From: Verrucomicrobiales bacterium
GTDB taxonomy: Bacteria; Verrucomicrobiota; Verrucomicrobiia; Verrucomicrobiales; DEV007
DNA: 64,000 bases
Assembly: GCA_012960505.1 (NCBI GenBank)
Contig: DUBC01000002.1
Location: 1 to 64,000 of the forward strand
Reading direction: 5' to 3'
Position numbers and translations under genes: made by a program. Below the pieces are notes generated by a model that saw only the letters and a program-made list of their open reading frames with translations, did not search any database and was not told the DNA's origin. Below are positions 39,078 through 49,137 of this stretch, piece after piece. The stretch's first letter is position 1. Every line of letters starts with the position of its first letter.

Positions 39078-42000
39078 TTATCCTTTCGTGATTGTTTCAT
39101 TAAGGTTGAAGAGCAGACGGGCAACGCTGGTCATTGCCGCCAGTTTAGAGATGTTCAAGCTTGTATTATAAGGTGAATCGCCAACCTGCAGCAGTTTATG
39201 GGCTGCCGATTTGTCTGCTCCGAAGAGCTGCAGGTTTTCCGTATAGGAGGAACGCAGCAATGCAAGTTCGGATTGCACGGGGACCCGAGCTGTCACAAGA
39301 CGGAAGCCATAGGTGATACGTTCGTTTAATGTCTCCCCCCCCTCGCTTAACATGCGTTCTGCTAGGTGTCGTGCAGCTTCGACGAACTGCGGTCCATTCA
39401 GCAGCGCTAGTGCCTGCATAGGGGTGTTGGTTCGTGAGCGCCTAGTGGTGCAGAACTCGCGTTCCGGGGCATCAAATGTCTTGAGCATTGGAGAAGGGAC
39501 CGTTCGTTTCCAGAAAATGTAAATGCTGCGGCGGTAAAGGTCATTGCCCTTGCCTTGCTGGTATTCTTTTGAGTAACCGGGCCGGTTATTGAGTTCCATC
39601 CAGAGTCCCTTTGGTTGGTAGGGATAGACGCTCCTGCCACCGAGCTTTTTAACCAGCAGGCCGCTGCTAGCAAGACAGGAATCACGAATTTCCTCGGCAT
39701 CCAGCCGCATTCGTGGACCGCGGGTAAGAAACCTGTTTTCCGGATCGTTCCGATAGGCAGCCGCTCCGGCATGAGAAGTTTGCCGATAAGTCGCCGAATT
39801 GAGTAATAGGCTGTACATATGTTTGGTATCCCAACCGCTTCGGATAAACTCAAGGGCGAGCCAGTCGAGTAGCTTAGGGTGAGAGGGTAATTCTCCCTGA
39901 ATACCGAAGTCCTCAGCGGTTTTTACCAACCCGATACCGAAGAGTTGCTGCCAATACCTGTTTACTGCGACCCGAGCGGTCAGTGGATGGTCTGGATCCA
40001 TTAACCATTGTGCAAAACCAAGACGGTTCGACTGGTTCTCCTTCATTGCCGGAAAAATGGTGGGCACACCTGCGGATACTATTTCCCCGGGTTCATTGTA
40101 TTGTCCCCGGTGAAGCACGTGCGTTGCTCTTGGCTTTGCCCTGTCCTGCATTATCATCGTTTCGGGGAAAGAGGCTGTCTGTTGTTTTTCAATTGCCGCG
40201 ATACGTTTCTTAAGCTTCTTGTTCGGGTTGTGATGCGTCAGGAAATATTTCTTCAGGCGATCGGATTGAGACTTTGTTCTTTTTTGAGTAATGATGGCAG
40301 CAATTTCGCGGATGCCGGCGGGGATGCCCTGTAGTTGCAGGGAACTAGCCGGATCGGCAGTGACCGAGAGTCTCGGACGGCCCATGCCATGTGCGGCGAA
40401 ATCGGCTTCATGCCGAAGCCGGAAACGCAGTAACGTGCCACCCTCATAACCGAAAGGTAATGCGGCAATGAAAATGGCTGTGGCAGGTTCTTTGCGGGTA
40501 GGCCCATCAACTGCCCAGCCGTTGGAATTGGCTGTAGTGCCGTCGATGGCCCTAGAGACTTCATACCCTGCCTGTGAATAGTCGGCAATGGCACTTGCGA
40601 ATTTGACGGCTTGGCTTTGTGAGGGTTTTTTAATGGAGATCGCAGTCAATTCAAATTCACTGAGGACAAAGTTCGAATTGCTGTGTCGTCCGGGTCCGCC
40701 GCCGGGGAGCGTTTTGTGTGTCAGGGCTTCGAGCCTGATCGCGGTCATTTTCCCCGCTGTCGTCTTAGCGGTGAACTCATAAATCTCCTTTTGCGAGTTT
40801 GCGCCTCCAGCGAGTATGCTGTTGTCAGCGAGCTTGCTTAACGTGGCGCCTCCCGTGGATTTCATTGTTTCGGGGGAAAGGATTGCCCATCCCTCTTTTG
40901 GCTGCAGAGCGATCTGTGAGGCCCATTGATCCAGAAGAGCATCTAGATTTACAGGTTTTTCCAGTTCTTTCATTAACTGTGCCAATTTCTTCTCATTTTC
41001 CGCCTTCTTGGCGGCTGCGAGAGGGGATGCAAGGCGCTGTTTCGGCGCGAACCCGTTGGCGCCGCGTTCCGGAACCTGATTAAAAAAGTGGAAAACCTGA
41101 TAGAACTCCTTCTGAGAGATGGCATCAAATTTGTGATCATGACACCGCGCACAACCCATGGTCAATGCCATCCATACCTGACTAGTTGTTACTACCCGGT
41201 CCATAACATATTCAGTGCGGTATTCCTCGTCAATGATTCCCCCCTCGATGGTGATGCCGTGGTTCCGGTTGAAGCCCGTGGCAAGTCGTTGATGCTCGGT
41301 GGCCTGGGGCAGTAGATCACCAGCCAGTTGCTCAATGGTGAATTCATTGAACGGCTTGTTACTGTTGTAAGCATTAATCACCCAGTCACGCCACACCCAC
41401 TGCTGCCGCTCAGTATCATACTGGTAGCCGTTGGAGTCGGCATAGCGGGCAAGGTCCAGCCAATGTCTGGCCATGTGTTCACCGTATGCCGGTGAATTGA
41501 GGTAACGAGTGACCATGTCGTTGTAAGCGCCCGGTGCTTTGTCAGCAAGGAACGTGTCGATTTCCTCGAGTGTTGGCGGTAGGCCAGTAAGGCTGAAACT
41601 TACCCTGCGGATCAACGTTTCGCGTCTTGCTTCGGCGGCAGGTTCCAATTCTTCAAGCTTTAGGCGGGTCAGAACGAAGCGGTCGATATTGTTTTTAACT
41701 CTAGGTCCATTGGCGATTTCTGGAATCTCTGGTTTTTCGGGCCTGACAAAGGCCCAATGATCCCGATAATCGGCACCTGAGATAATCCATTTACGCAGGA
41801 CCTCTTTTTGTTCGTGAGTCAGGTGTTTTTTTGTTTTGGGTGGAGGCATGATTTCCTCAGGATCATCGGAGAGGATGCGCTTCATTAGTTCGCTCTCAGT
41901 GGGTTGACCCGGGGACACTGCGCGGTATCCCCCAAGGTCCCTAGTGGCACCTTCCTTTTGATCCAGTCTAAGCTTTGCCTTGCGGGCTTTTACATCTGGG

Positions 42001-42182
42001 CCATGGCACTGGAAACAATTATCTGCGAGGATAGGCCTCACATCGCGATTAAACTCAATTTTTTCAGCAGCCTTTGATGCGGTCACCAAAATTACTCCCG
42101 CAGCTATGAGTAGGGGGCATAAATTATTTTGGGCGAGGTGCCGAATTGGATTAGTGATTAGCATATGACGCTTCTGAATCAA
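39078..42182 (-). CDS. PSD1 / DUF1549 / DUF1553 cytochrome-like exported protein (pair 1)
   Basis: A 1034-residue exported protein. An N-terminal PSCyt1 domain has the haem c motif CFQCH (about residue 56), DUF1549/PSCyt2 contains a second CxxCH (CARCHDHKFD, about residue 340), and the C-terminal DUF1553/PSD1 domain ends with the SRTNTPMQALALLNGP motif. Residues about 430-615 form an inserted module (LPGGGPGRHSN, NFVLSEFEL, then ISRAIDGT-like VSRAIDGT) resembling a carbohydrate-binding or discoidin-type insert, absent from pairs 2 and 3. The gene looks more GC-rich than the flanking sequence. It is translated into the DUF1501 gene downstream with a 5-bp gap. Confidence 0.93.
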   Translation of the reverse strand: MIQKRHMLITNPIRHLAQNNLCPLLIAAGVILVTASKAAEKIEFNRDVRPILADNCFQCHGPDVKARKAKLRLDQKEGATRDLGGYRAVSPGQPTESELMKRILSDDPEEIMPPPKTKKHLTHEQKEVLRKWIISGADYRDHWAFVRPEKPEIPEIANGPRVKNNIDRFVLTRLKLEELEPAAEARRETLIRRVSFSLTGLPPTLEEIDTFLADKAPGAYNDMVTRYLNSPAYGEHMARHWLDLARYADSNGYQYDTERQQWVWRDWVINAYNSNKPFNEFTIEQLAGDLLPQATEHQRLATGFNRNHGITIEGGIIDEEYRTEYVMDRVVTTSQVWMALTMGCARCHDHKFDAISQKEFYQVFHFFNQVPERGANGFAPKQRLASPLAAAKKAENEKKLAQLMKELEKPVNLDALLDQWASQIALQPKEGWAILSPETMKSTGGATLSKLADNSILAGGANSQKEIYEFTAKTTAGKMTAIRLEALTHKTLPGGGPGRHSNSNFVLSEFELTAISIKKPSQSQAVKFASAIADYSQAGYEVSRAIDGTTANSNGWAVDGPTRKEPATAIFIAALPFGYEGGTLLRFRLRHEADFAAHGMGRPRLSVTADPASSLQLQGIPAGIREIAAIITQKRTKSQSDRLKKYFLTHHNPNKKLKKRIAAIEKQQTASFPETMIMQDRAKPRATHVLHRGQYNEPGEIVSAGVPTIFPAMKENQSNRLGFAQWLMDPDHPLTARVAVNRYWQQLFGIGLVKTAEDFGIQGELPSHPKLLDWLALEFIRSGWDTKHMYSLLLNSATYRQTSHAGAAAYRNDPENRFLTRGPRMRLDAEEIRDSCLASSGLLVKKLGGRSVYPYQPKGLWMELNNRPGYSKEYQQGKGNDLYRRSIYIFWKRTVPSPMLKTFDAPEREFCTTRRSRTNTPMQALALLNGPQFVEAARHLAERMLSEGGETLNERITYGFRLVTARVPVQSELALLRSSYTENLQLFGADKSAAHKLLQVGDSPYNTSLNISKLAAMTSVARLLFNLNETITKG

Positions 42183-42527
42183 TGTTGAATTATTATTTTT
42201 ATTTTATTGTTAGCCAAGCCTTGATTGCTTTAAAATCATCAGCAACTGCTGAGGGTTATATTATTTTATTTTAATATGCCAATGGAACTGATTACTTCGC
42301 GCCAATGGAACTGATTATTTCGCGCCAATTGAGTCTGTCGGAAATTGGGGAAATGAACATCATATTAACGGTAAGAACTCTAAAATTGTTTAATAATTAT
42401 AAGAGTGAATAAAAGGTGTTTTTTTTAAGTTTGCTCAATGCTTAGACTTCTAGCACTCTATAGTGTAATAAATATGAATTTTGGGTAGTTATTAAGAGAT
42501 TCAGTAATTTATTTTAATTTTATTTTT
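42183..42527. other. AT-rich intergenic region with a short tandem repeat
   Basis: This 345-bp divergent region separates the PSD1 gene (minus) from the TPR gene (plus). Apart from the tandem repeat at 42278-42323 I see no gene, RNA or clear terminator. It lies at the right edge of a more GC-rich block, so it may mark an old insertion boundary. Confidence 0.5.
42278..42323 (+). repeat. 23-bp tandem repeat, two copies plus a partial third
   Basis: A 23-bp unit beginning GCCAATGGAACTGATTA and ending TTCGC occurs at 42278-42300 and 42301-42323 with one mismatch (C/T). A third, degenerate start (GCCAATTGAGT) follows at 42324. Direct repeats like these could be operator half-sites or a remnant of an insertion event; the sequence does not decide. 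Confidence 0.9.
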
Positions 42528-45500
42528 ATGATCAGAACCATGATGAACCCTTTTCGGTTTTTTCCATTTAGTTTCATTTTTTATCTTTCTTTGATCGTTC
42601 CGGTTGCCGTCGCGCAAGAACCAAAGGAATTATCAGTTCCCAAAAAAGAATCAACGACCAAGAAAGATCCTGCCCTTGACCAATACTATGTGGCGAATGC
42701 GGCCTTTAATAGAAAGCTTTATCCTGTTGCAGTGAGTCAGTTTGAGGCTTTCCTCGAGAAAAATCCTGATCACTCCAAAGCTGACCTTGCTGGGCAGGGA
42801 CTTGCTCTTAGTCTTTATGCTCTCAAACAGTATGAAAAGGCGATGACTCACCTCGATGCTCTTCTTAAGAAAGAGAAACTTGATCCTAAAGTGAGCCGGG
42901 AGCGGCTCGTCATGCTTCATGGTCAGTGCCTGATGATTTCAGGAAAGCGAGTCGATGCGAAGGTATTGTTTCTTGCCGAAATTAAAGAGCTAACGGATAA
43001 ATCCTATCGTGGCGCTGCACTGGCTGCGATCTGTGATGTTAGCTTCAGTGAGAAGAAATGGCTAGATGTGGAAAAGTGGGCTGTTGGCCTCATCGCTTCT
43101 AAGCCGGGACCTGAAGGACTTGCTCGGGTCCTCTATCAGCAGGGCTACGCTAAATATCAACTCAAAAAACCTCAGGAGGCCGTCCAGTCATTGGTTGGTA
43201 TTGCCGCATTGGAGGCAAATAAACTTTGGTCAACGAGGGCAAATTATATTCTTGGAGAGTGCTATAATTTACTCAAGGAGTATGGCAAAGCAGAGCAGTC
43301 TTTCTTAGCTGCATTGCCTAGTCTTGGGCCTCCCGAATCTACTGAATGTCATTACAGGTTGGGCATCACTCGATTCACTTTAAAGAAGTATTCGGATAGC
43401 ATTGAGGATCTTGGAAAATACATTAAAGATGCGCCTGAGGGTAAGCACATAGCAGAAGCCACCTTTTATATTGCAAGAGCGCACCTTGAAGAAAAAAACT
43501 TTGAGGAGGCAGGCGCTGCCTTCGCTTCTCTGGGTGCTGGAAAAGGAGCAATAGCGGCGAGAGCAAGTCTATGGAATGCACGAGTCTTTGCCCGTAACGG
43601 TAAGGATTATGATAAGGCTTCAGAGATTCTGGAGGATGCAACTGTTCGTTTCGCAGAATTAAAAATCATCACCGATCTTCGTTTCGATTATGCGAATGCG
43701 TTAATGGGAAAAAAAGCACCTGACTGGAAGTCAGCACTTGCTCTACTTGGCGAAGTTCAAAAAGATGAAAAATTCGCGCAGCTAGCAGATCTATTGATCC
43801 AGAAATCCGTGTGCCAACAGAATCTTGCCGATTATGAAAATAGTCTTAGCTCTATTGATGAATTTATTTCTTCATTTCCTGAACACCCACTGAGAGGGAT
43901 CGCTCTGTTTTCGAAAGCGGAAAATTTATTTTTACTTAATAAAATTACGGAAGCGGCTCCTGCATATGCTAATTTCATGAGCAATTTTCCAGAGCATCCG
44001 AACCAATTAATTGCTCAGTTTCGAGTCGTACAGATTAATCATGGACAAGGTCAGTGGGAAGAATGCCTGGAAGCCTCAGCATCTCTCCTCAAAAAGGACC
44101 TTAAAGGGCCGCTATTTGCTCAATTATATTTTATCATTGGCGACTGTTCTTTCCGTTTAGAGAAATGGGAAGATGCTATTACGCATTTGGAAAACTTTTC
44201 AGCTTCGAATACTTCAGAAGGCAAGGTAACTGCGATTAAAAATTTAGATACTGCCCTGATGCAGTTAGCAGTGGCGCATTCTCGTCAGGGAGATGATGCT
44301 AAGTCCTTATCGAAACTCAAGGCCCTCGTCGACTCTTATTCTGGATCCACTCCTCACCTTCCACTAGCCTTAGCGGAACAGGGTCGCATTGCTTTTGAGT
44401 TAGGCGATTTTAAAGCTGCTCGTACTGCGTTAGAAGGGTTCCTTGAGGAGGACAAGAAAATGTTGAAGCCGTTTTCAGATGGCGCTGAAGGTCAGCGGCC
44501 CAGAGTAATGTATTATCTTGGTTGGGTCGATTCCTCCGAAGCTAAATATGAGTCCGCTGCTGTAAATTTTGGAAAAGTTTTGGACCTTGATGCAAAGCAC
44601 CCGCTCGCTTCTGATGCTGCGTTGCAACGAGGTGTTTCTTTGGTCAATGTCGGAGATTTCAAGTCCTCCAGTAAGCACTTATTAGATGTAATCGAAAATT
44701 ATCCAAAACATGCCAAGCTTTCCAGAGTCATTTATTATGCTGGAATTTCTTTTGCCAGGCAAAGTCAGTGGGATTCAGCCGCGGTGCAGTTCAGCTCCTT
44801 GATTGAAAATTATCCTAGTTCTGATTTTACTGACCGGGCCCTTTATGAATTGGCTTGGTGTAATCGAAGTTCCGAGAAGATTGAGGAAGCGGTGGAACTT
44901 TATCAGAAACTCTTAAAGGAACATCCTAAAAGTTCACTCGCAGCTAAAGTCCAGAGTGAATTGGCAGAGATGAATTTAAAAGGAGGTAATATTGAGGAAG
45001 TCATCGCTCAGCTAACCGATGCTCTTGAAGGTGTAAAGAATGAGAAGCTTCGCGCTGATATCCGTTACCAGTTAGCAAGCGCTCATCTCAAGGCAGCTAA
45101 TTATAAAATTGCGGCAGTCCAATTCGAAGGGATGCTTAAGGATTATCCTGAATCAAAGTTAATGGATCGTATCTTGTTTAATGCTGGTGAGTGTCGGCTA
45201 AAACTTGGTGAGATGGAATCTGCAAGCATACATTTTACTGCTGCAGCTGGAGTCGAAGGGAGTCCGGAGGCGCTTTCTGAATCAGTCATGATGCGGCTCG
45301 GTGAAACTCAGGCTGCTACAGGAAAACATAGCGAAGCTAAAATTACATATGCAGCTTTTCTTGAGCGCTTTAAGGAGAGTCGTTGGAGAAGGAATGCTTC
45401 TTTCGGACTAGCATATGCAACTGACCTTAGCGGGAACTCTGCCGAGGCAATTCCTCTTTACAAGGCATTAGTTTCTTTTGATAACGTTGATCTGTGGACT

Positions 45501-45767
45501 GTGCGTTCCCGGTATCAGGTTGGGCTATGTTATTTTAATTTAAAGAAATACGAAGAAGCTCTTGTCGAATTTGTGAACCTCGAGATCAATTATCCGCAAT
45601 ACCCTAACTGGCAGGCGAAGTCAGTGCTGGGCGTGGGTCGTATTCTTTTGGAACAGAAGAAAACTGATCAGGCTATCGAACAGTTCAAGGAAGTCTTGAG
45701 CCGATACAAGGATGAGGAGGCCATTGGTCTTGCTCGAAATTATCTAGAAAAAATTGAGTCAGAATAG
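42528..45767 (+). CDS. Large exported tetratricopeptide-repeat protein
   Basis: A 1079-residue protein with a signal peptide (core FFPFSFIFYLSLIVPVAVAQ). The remainder is a nearly continuous array of TPR-like helical pairs, with recurring Y-x-x-A and G-x-x-x-x-A positions (for example FNRKLYPVAVSQFEAFLEKNPDH and KYEEALVEFVNLE... near the end). It lacks catalytic motifs and probably acts as a periplasmic or surface scaffold, with some resemblance to CpoB/YbgF-type TPR proteins. It is followed after only 18 bp by the 1116-residue membrane protein and then a sulfatase, so it probably forms part of one envelope complex. Confidence 0.88.
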   Translation: MIRTMMNPFRFFPFSFIFYLSLIVPVAVAQEPKELSVPKKESTTKKDPALDQYYVANAAFNRKLYPVAVSQFEAFLEKNPDHSKADLAGQGLALSLYALKQYEKAMTHLDALLKKEKLDPKVSRERLVMLHGQCLMISGKRVDAKVLFLAEIKELTDKSYRGAALAAICDVSFSEKKWLDVEKWAVGLIASKPGPEGLARVLYQQGYAKYQLKKPQEAVQSLVGIAALEANKLWSTRANYILGECYNLLKEYGKAEQSFLAALPSLGPPESTECHYRLGITRFTLKKYSDSIEDLGKYIKDAPEGKHIAEATFYIARAHLEEKNFEEAGAAFASLGAGKGAIAARASLWNARVFARNGKDYDKASEILEDATVRFAELKIITDLRFDYANALMGKKAPDWKSALALLGEVQKDEKFAQLADLLIQKSVCQQNLADYENSLSSIDEFISSFPEHPLRGIALFSKAENLFLLNKITEAAPAYANFMSNFPEHPNQLIAQFRVVQINHGQGQWEECLEASASLLKKDLKGPLFAQLYFIIGDCSFRLEKWEDAITHLENFSASNTSEGKVTAIKNLDTALMQLAVAHSRQGDDAKSLSKLKALVDSYSGSTPHLPLALAEQGRIAFELGDFKAARTALEGFLEEDKKMLKPFSDGAEGQRPRVMYYLGWVDSSEAKYESAAVNFGKVLDLDAKHPLASDAALQRGVSLVNVGDFKSSSKHLLDVIENYPKHAKLSRVIYYAGISFARQSQWDSAAVQFSSLIENYPSSDFTDRALYELAWCNRSSEKIEEAVELYQKLLKEHPKSSLAAKVQSELAEMNLKGGNIEEVIAQLTDALEGVKNEKLRADIRYQLASAHLKAANYKIAAVQFEGMLKDYPESKLMDRILFNAGECRLKLGEMESASIHFTAAAGVEGSPEALSESVMMRLGETQAATGKHSEAKITYAAFLERFKESRWRRNASFGLAYATDLSGNSAEAIPLYKALVSFDNVDLWTVRSRYQVGLCYFNLKKYEEALVEFVNLEINYPQYPNWQAKSVLGVGRILLEQKKTDQAIEQFKEVLSRYKDEEAIGLARNYLEKIESE

Positions 45768-45785
45768 ACTCTGAGGAAGCTCAAA

Positions 45786-48700
45786 ATGAGCTATTATAAC
45801 AGGCTTGCTAAACTCATCTCGGCAATGCGGATACCGCGTTGTTCTTGGCGCTCTATCTTACGAGCTGTTAAGAGTTTGAAGTGGTCAGATATCAAGCGAT
45901 GGTCAGGCCCGGCAGTAGCATTGTTGGTTGTGTTGATCATTCTGTGGAATCTTGGAGGTAAGGCGCGAAGAGAAGTCTGGGCTTACTATACTGACGGAGA
46001 GGATATTCGTATCAGTGCTCAGGAAAACAAAGCCCGTTCTGTTTTGTGGGAACCCCCTTCTCCGACCATTTTATCCAAAGGAGAAGAAAAGGAAAAATTG
46101 AAGGAGGGTCCGTCCGGAAATTTTGAAGCTGCGTTTTCTGCAGATGGTAGGCAAATGGCCCTAGTCCTTGAACGAGAGAAAGGCTCTGATATTTTCATTT
46201 CATCTTGGGACGGTAGGGTCTGGTCAGCGCCTGAACTCATTACCAATATCAATACAGATTCTAATGAGAGAGGGCCTGCATTTTCGGCTTCCGGTAATTA
46301 TTTGTATTTTAGCTCTGACCGGAAAGGTGGACACGGAGGTTATGATATTTATGCGGCTCTTTGGAATGGAACCGAATGGGCTAGCGTAAAGGGTCTAGGT
46401 TCAAGCATTAATGGACCAGATAATGAAACGGGACCTGCTCCTTCATCGGATGATTCGATATTATATTTTTCATCGGATCGGAACGGTATCGAGGACCAGG
46501 ACATTTATGCAGCCGTACAGACGGCAGAATCAGCCCCACTCCAGTTCGCGGACTCTATTCCGGTGAAGGACCTTAATTCTCGATCCAATGATATTCAGGC
46601 AGCACTCACTAAGAAAGGGTCTCATGTATTTCTTTCTTCGGACCGTGAAGATGATTCAGTTTTTGGTGTTTATATGAGTCGCGTAATTGGCGATGAAGTT
46701 CAATCTCCTGAACGTGTAGACCTTTACATCAAAGAAGATAATGTTACGGATCCGGCAGTGCGAATGGATGGATTTGATCTGCTCTTTAGCACAGATTATG
46801 GTTCTTCTGCGGGCGATGAAAAAAGTAATTATCGATTATATAAGTCAACTACACGCGAAGTCTTTGGCTATCGAGATTCTAGCCGATGGGAAGAATATAA
46901 AAATGCTTTAGGAAAATTAAAGTGGTGGTTAATCGCGGCACTGTTAGCTCTCCTCGCTCTTATCTATTTATTAGAAACGTGGCAGGACATTACGAGTCTA
47001 TTACATAAGTGCATAGCTGCATCGATGGCCTTGCACTTGCTGCTTTTATTGCTAGCGACGGCCTGGTTCATTACTCAGGAATTTGAACAGCAGAGCGAAA
47101 ATTTATCGAGTGAAATTGCTATCAGTTTAGATGCCCTTTCGCAGGAAGAATTGGCTATGGAAAGTGCTCCTGAAGAGGCAGAGATATCTGATCCTAGTAT
47201 CCAGATATCGATCGAGAAGGCCGAGAGTGATTTCAATATCCCGGAACTAAAGCCACAAGAATTAGTTGAGAATGTACCTGAGGTGGAAGCACAATTTCAG
47301 GAATCTATGGATATTGAAATTAAGACTTCACAGGCGGAGGTCCAAGAAGATTCAATGGCTCAGAAAGTGAATGAATCGAGCCTCATAGCTGAGCTCTCTG
47401 AACCTGTTTTGCCTGAGATTGAGGAAGCTTTGTTGGAGGAGGATCGGAACCGAACGACTCAGGACAAAAAAATGGCTGAATCGAATAATGTTTTTGAGCC
47501 TGAGATTGAAAGTACTGAATTATCAAAGGCAGAGATGGATGCGGTTTCTGACAGTGCCGTTGAGAGTGAGACTGGAAGTGAGTCCGTAGCGTCCGGGAGT
47601 CTGGTAGCTGAGGCGACGCAGGCCGAGAGTCAATTAACTGAGTCGGGAGGAGCTTCTCAGGAAGCGGCCCAAACACCAGAGCTTGCATCGGGCAGCTTAC
47701 CTGAGCTTGCGCTTGTAGAGCCTGGAGCTCCTAAGCTTGAGGAAGTGACTGGTGATTCTGGAGCCCAGCAGGCCGATCCATCGAAGGATACCTTTGAACC
47801 TGGCGGAGGAGTGGCGAGTTTGGAAACAGTTCAGGAGGAAGGAGGCGCTGGTTCTGACAGTGCCGTTGAGAGTGAGACTGGAAGTGAGTCCGTAGCGTCC
47901 GGGAGTCTGGTAGCTGAGGCGACGCAGGCCGAGAGTCAATTAACTGAGTCGGGAGGAGCTTCTCAGGAAGCGGCCCAAACACCAGAGCTTGCATCGGGAA
48001 ATCTTCCTGTCTATGCGATCAGTGCCCCATTATTACCTGACTCATTGGAATCGAATCGTAAAGAATTGGATGGTGGAAGCCTAACTGACCTTATTAAAAA
48101 GCATCGTGGTAAGCCATCAATCGATACAATTAAGCAAATGGGAGGTTCGGATGCGACCGAGAAGGCAATCGTTGCTGCCATTGAATGGTTATCTAAAAAT
48201 CAGGAAAAGGATGGGAGATGGGATACGAAACAATTCAACGCTGAAGCAAACTATGATGTTGGAGGAACGAGCCTAGCTTTGCTCTGTTATTATGGCTGGG
48301 GAGTCAGACATGATCGGCAAGGAAAGTATCAGAATAATGTGAAGAAGGCCCTTTCATGGCTCATTAATCAGCAGAATAAAGATGGTAATTTAGCGGTATC
48401 TGGAAAGATGTATTCTCATGCAATTGGAACCATTGCTCTTTGTGAAGCGTATGGGATAACGAAGGATTCCAATATCAAAATTGCGGCACAGAAAGCAATC
48501 AGTTACACTATAAGTTCACAACATCCTCAGCGAGGAGGTTGGCGATATAGACCTGGTCAGGACTCCGATACATCAGTGACCGGTTGGCAGTTCATGGCTT
48601 TACATAGTGCCAGGATGGCAGGGATAAATGTTCCAGAAGAGCCATTTGAGTTGGCCCGTCGATGGTTGGATTTTGCTGGTGGTGGTGAGCATGGTGGTCT

Positions 48701-49136
48701 TTATGGCTATAAGGGGCCTAGCGAAATATCGAGAGCGATGGTAGCAACCGGAATGTTTTGTAGGCAACTTGATCTGGTTCCCCCCACGGATCCTCGTATG
48801 ATTGAAAGTGCGCAACTCTTAAAGAATAATCCTCTGAGACCAGTTAATCCGGATCTGTATTATATTTATTATGCGACCCTTGCATTATATCAGCATCAGG
48901 GGCCTATTTGGCAGGACTGGAACAATAAGTTAAAGGAAACACTTCCTAAGATTCAGAACAAGACAGGTAAGAACGCAGGTAGTTGGGATCTGAGTCGACT
49001 CATGACCAAGGGCGGGGGTCGCGTGGCCAGTACGACCTTAGCGATTCTTAGTTTGGAGGTATATTATAGGATACTCCCAATGTATGGTTTCCGTGGCACT
49101 GATGTTCCTGAAATTAAGCTGAAAGAAGGCGAATAA
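45786..49136 (+). CDS. Multi-domain membrane protein: PD40 propeller, TM hairpin, acidic linker, squalene-cyclase-like toroid
   Basis: A 1116-residue protein with GAGGA upstream of its ATG. A basic N-terminus precedes TM1 (about 41-58). Residues about 105-365 are PD40/TolB-like propeller repeats (FSASGNYLYFSSDR, DDSILYFSSDRNG, KKGSHVFLSSDRED). TM2 (about 381-396) and TM3 (about 408-427) follow, then a Glu/Ser/Ala-rich disordered segment (about 430-760) containing a 49-residue exact duplication. The C-terminal part (about 775-1100) is an alpha/alpha toroid of the prenyltransferase/squalene-oxidase repeat type (AAIEWLSKNQEKDGRWD, GGWRYRPGQ, VTGWQFMAL). With an inside N-terminus, propeller and toroid would both be periplasmic. 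Function unknown; the toroid in PVC proteins is not expected to cyclise terpenes. Confidence 0.8.
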   Translation: MSYYNRLAKLISAMRIPRCSWRSILRAVKSLKWSDIKRWSGPAVALLVVLIILWNLGGKARREVWAYYTDGEDIRISAQENKARSVLWEPPSPTILSKGEEKEKLKEGPSGNFEAAFSADGRQMALVLEREKGSDIFISSWDGRVWSAPELITNINTDSNERGPAFSASGNYLYFSSDRKGGHGGYDIYAALWNGTEWASVKGLGSSINGPDNETGPAPSSDDSILYFSSDRNGIEDQDIYAAVQTAESAPLQFADSIPVKDLNSRSNDIQAALTKKGSHVFLSSDREDDSVFGVYMSRVIGDEVQSPERVDLYIKEDNVTDPAVRMDGFDLLFSTDYGSSAGDEKSNYRLYKSTTREVFGYRDSSRWEEYKNALGKLKWWLIAALLALLALIYLLETWQDITSLLHKCIAASMALHLLLLLLATAWFITQEFEQQSENLSSEIAISLDALSQEELAMESAPEEAEISDPSIQISIEKAESDFNIPELKPQELVENVPEVEAQFQESMDIEIKTSQAEVQEDSMAQKVNESSLIAELSEPVLPEIEEALLEEDRNRTTQDKKMAESNNVFEPEIESTELSKAEMDAVSDSAVESETGSESVASGSLVAEATQAESQLTESGGASQEAAQTPELASGSLPELALVEPGAPKLEEVTGDSGAQQADPSKDTFEPGGGVASLETVQEEGGAGSDSAVESETGSESVASGSLVAEATQAESQLTESGGASQEAAQTPELASGNLPVYAISAPLLPDSLESNRKELDGGSLTDLIKKHRGKPSIDTIKQMGGSDATEKAIVAAIEWLSKNQEKDGRWDTKQFNAEANYDVGGTSLALLCYYGWGVRHDRQGKYQNNVKKALSWLINQQNKDGNLAVSGKMYSHAIGTIALCEAYGITKDSNIKIAAQKAISYTISSQHPQRGGWRYRPGQDSDTSVTGWQFMALHSARMAGINVPEEPFELARRWLDFAGGGEHGGLYGYKGPSEISRAMVATGMFCRQLDLVPPTDPRMIESAQLLKNNPLRPVNPDLYYIYYATLALYQHQGPIWQDWNNKLKETLPKIQNKTGKNAGSWDLSRLMTKGGGRVASTTLAILSLEVYYRILPMYGFRGTDVPEIKLKEGE
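47546..47692 (+). repeat. 147-bp exact direct repeat, copy 1
   Basis: The first copy of a 147-bp sequence inside the linker of the 1116-residue protein; identical to 47852-47998, with start-to-start distance 306 bp (102 codons), so the frame is kept. It encodes 49 acidic, Ser/Ala-rich residues beginning SDSAVESETGSESV. Confidence 0.97.
47852..47998 (+). repeat. 147-bp exact direct repeat, copy 2
   Basis: The second copy, identical at every base to 47546-47692. The segments after each copy (GSLPELALVEPGAP and GNLPVYAISAPLLP) are also similar, so the duplicated unit was longer and only this core remains exact. Recent duplication or gene conversion is likely. Confidence 0.97.
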
Positions 49137-49137
49137 A

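Noticed and set aside
42278-42333. CRISPR-like array
   Set aside because: Only two adjacent copies plus a fragment with no spacers, and no cas genes in the window.
45786-49136. Terpene or hopanoid cyclase
   Set aside because: The toroid lacks a visible DxDD-type catalytic motif and is fused to a propeller and membrane segments; no hopanoid genes are near.
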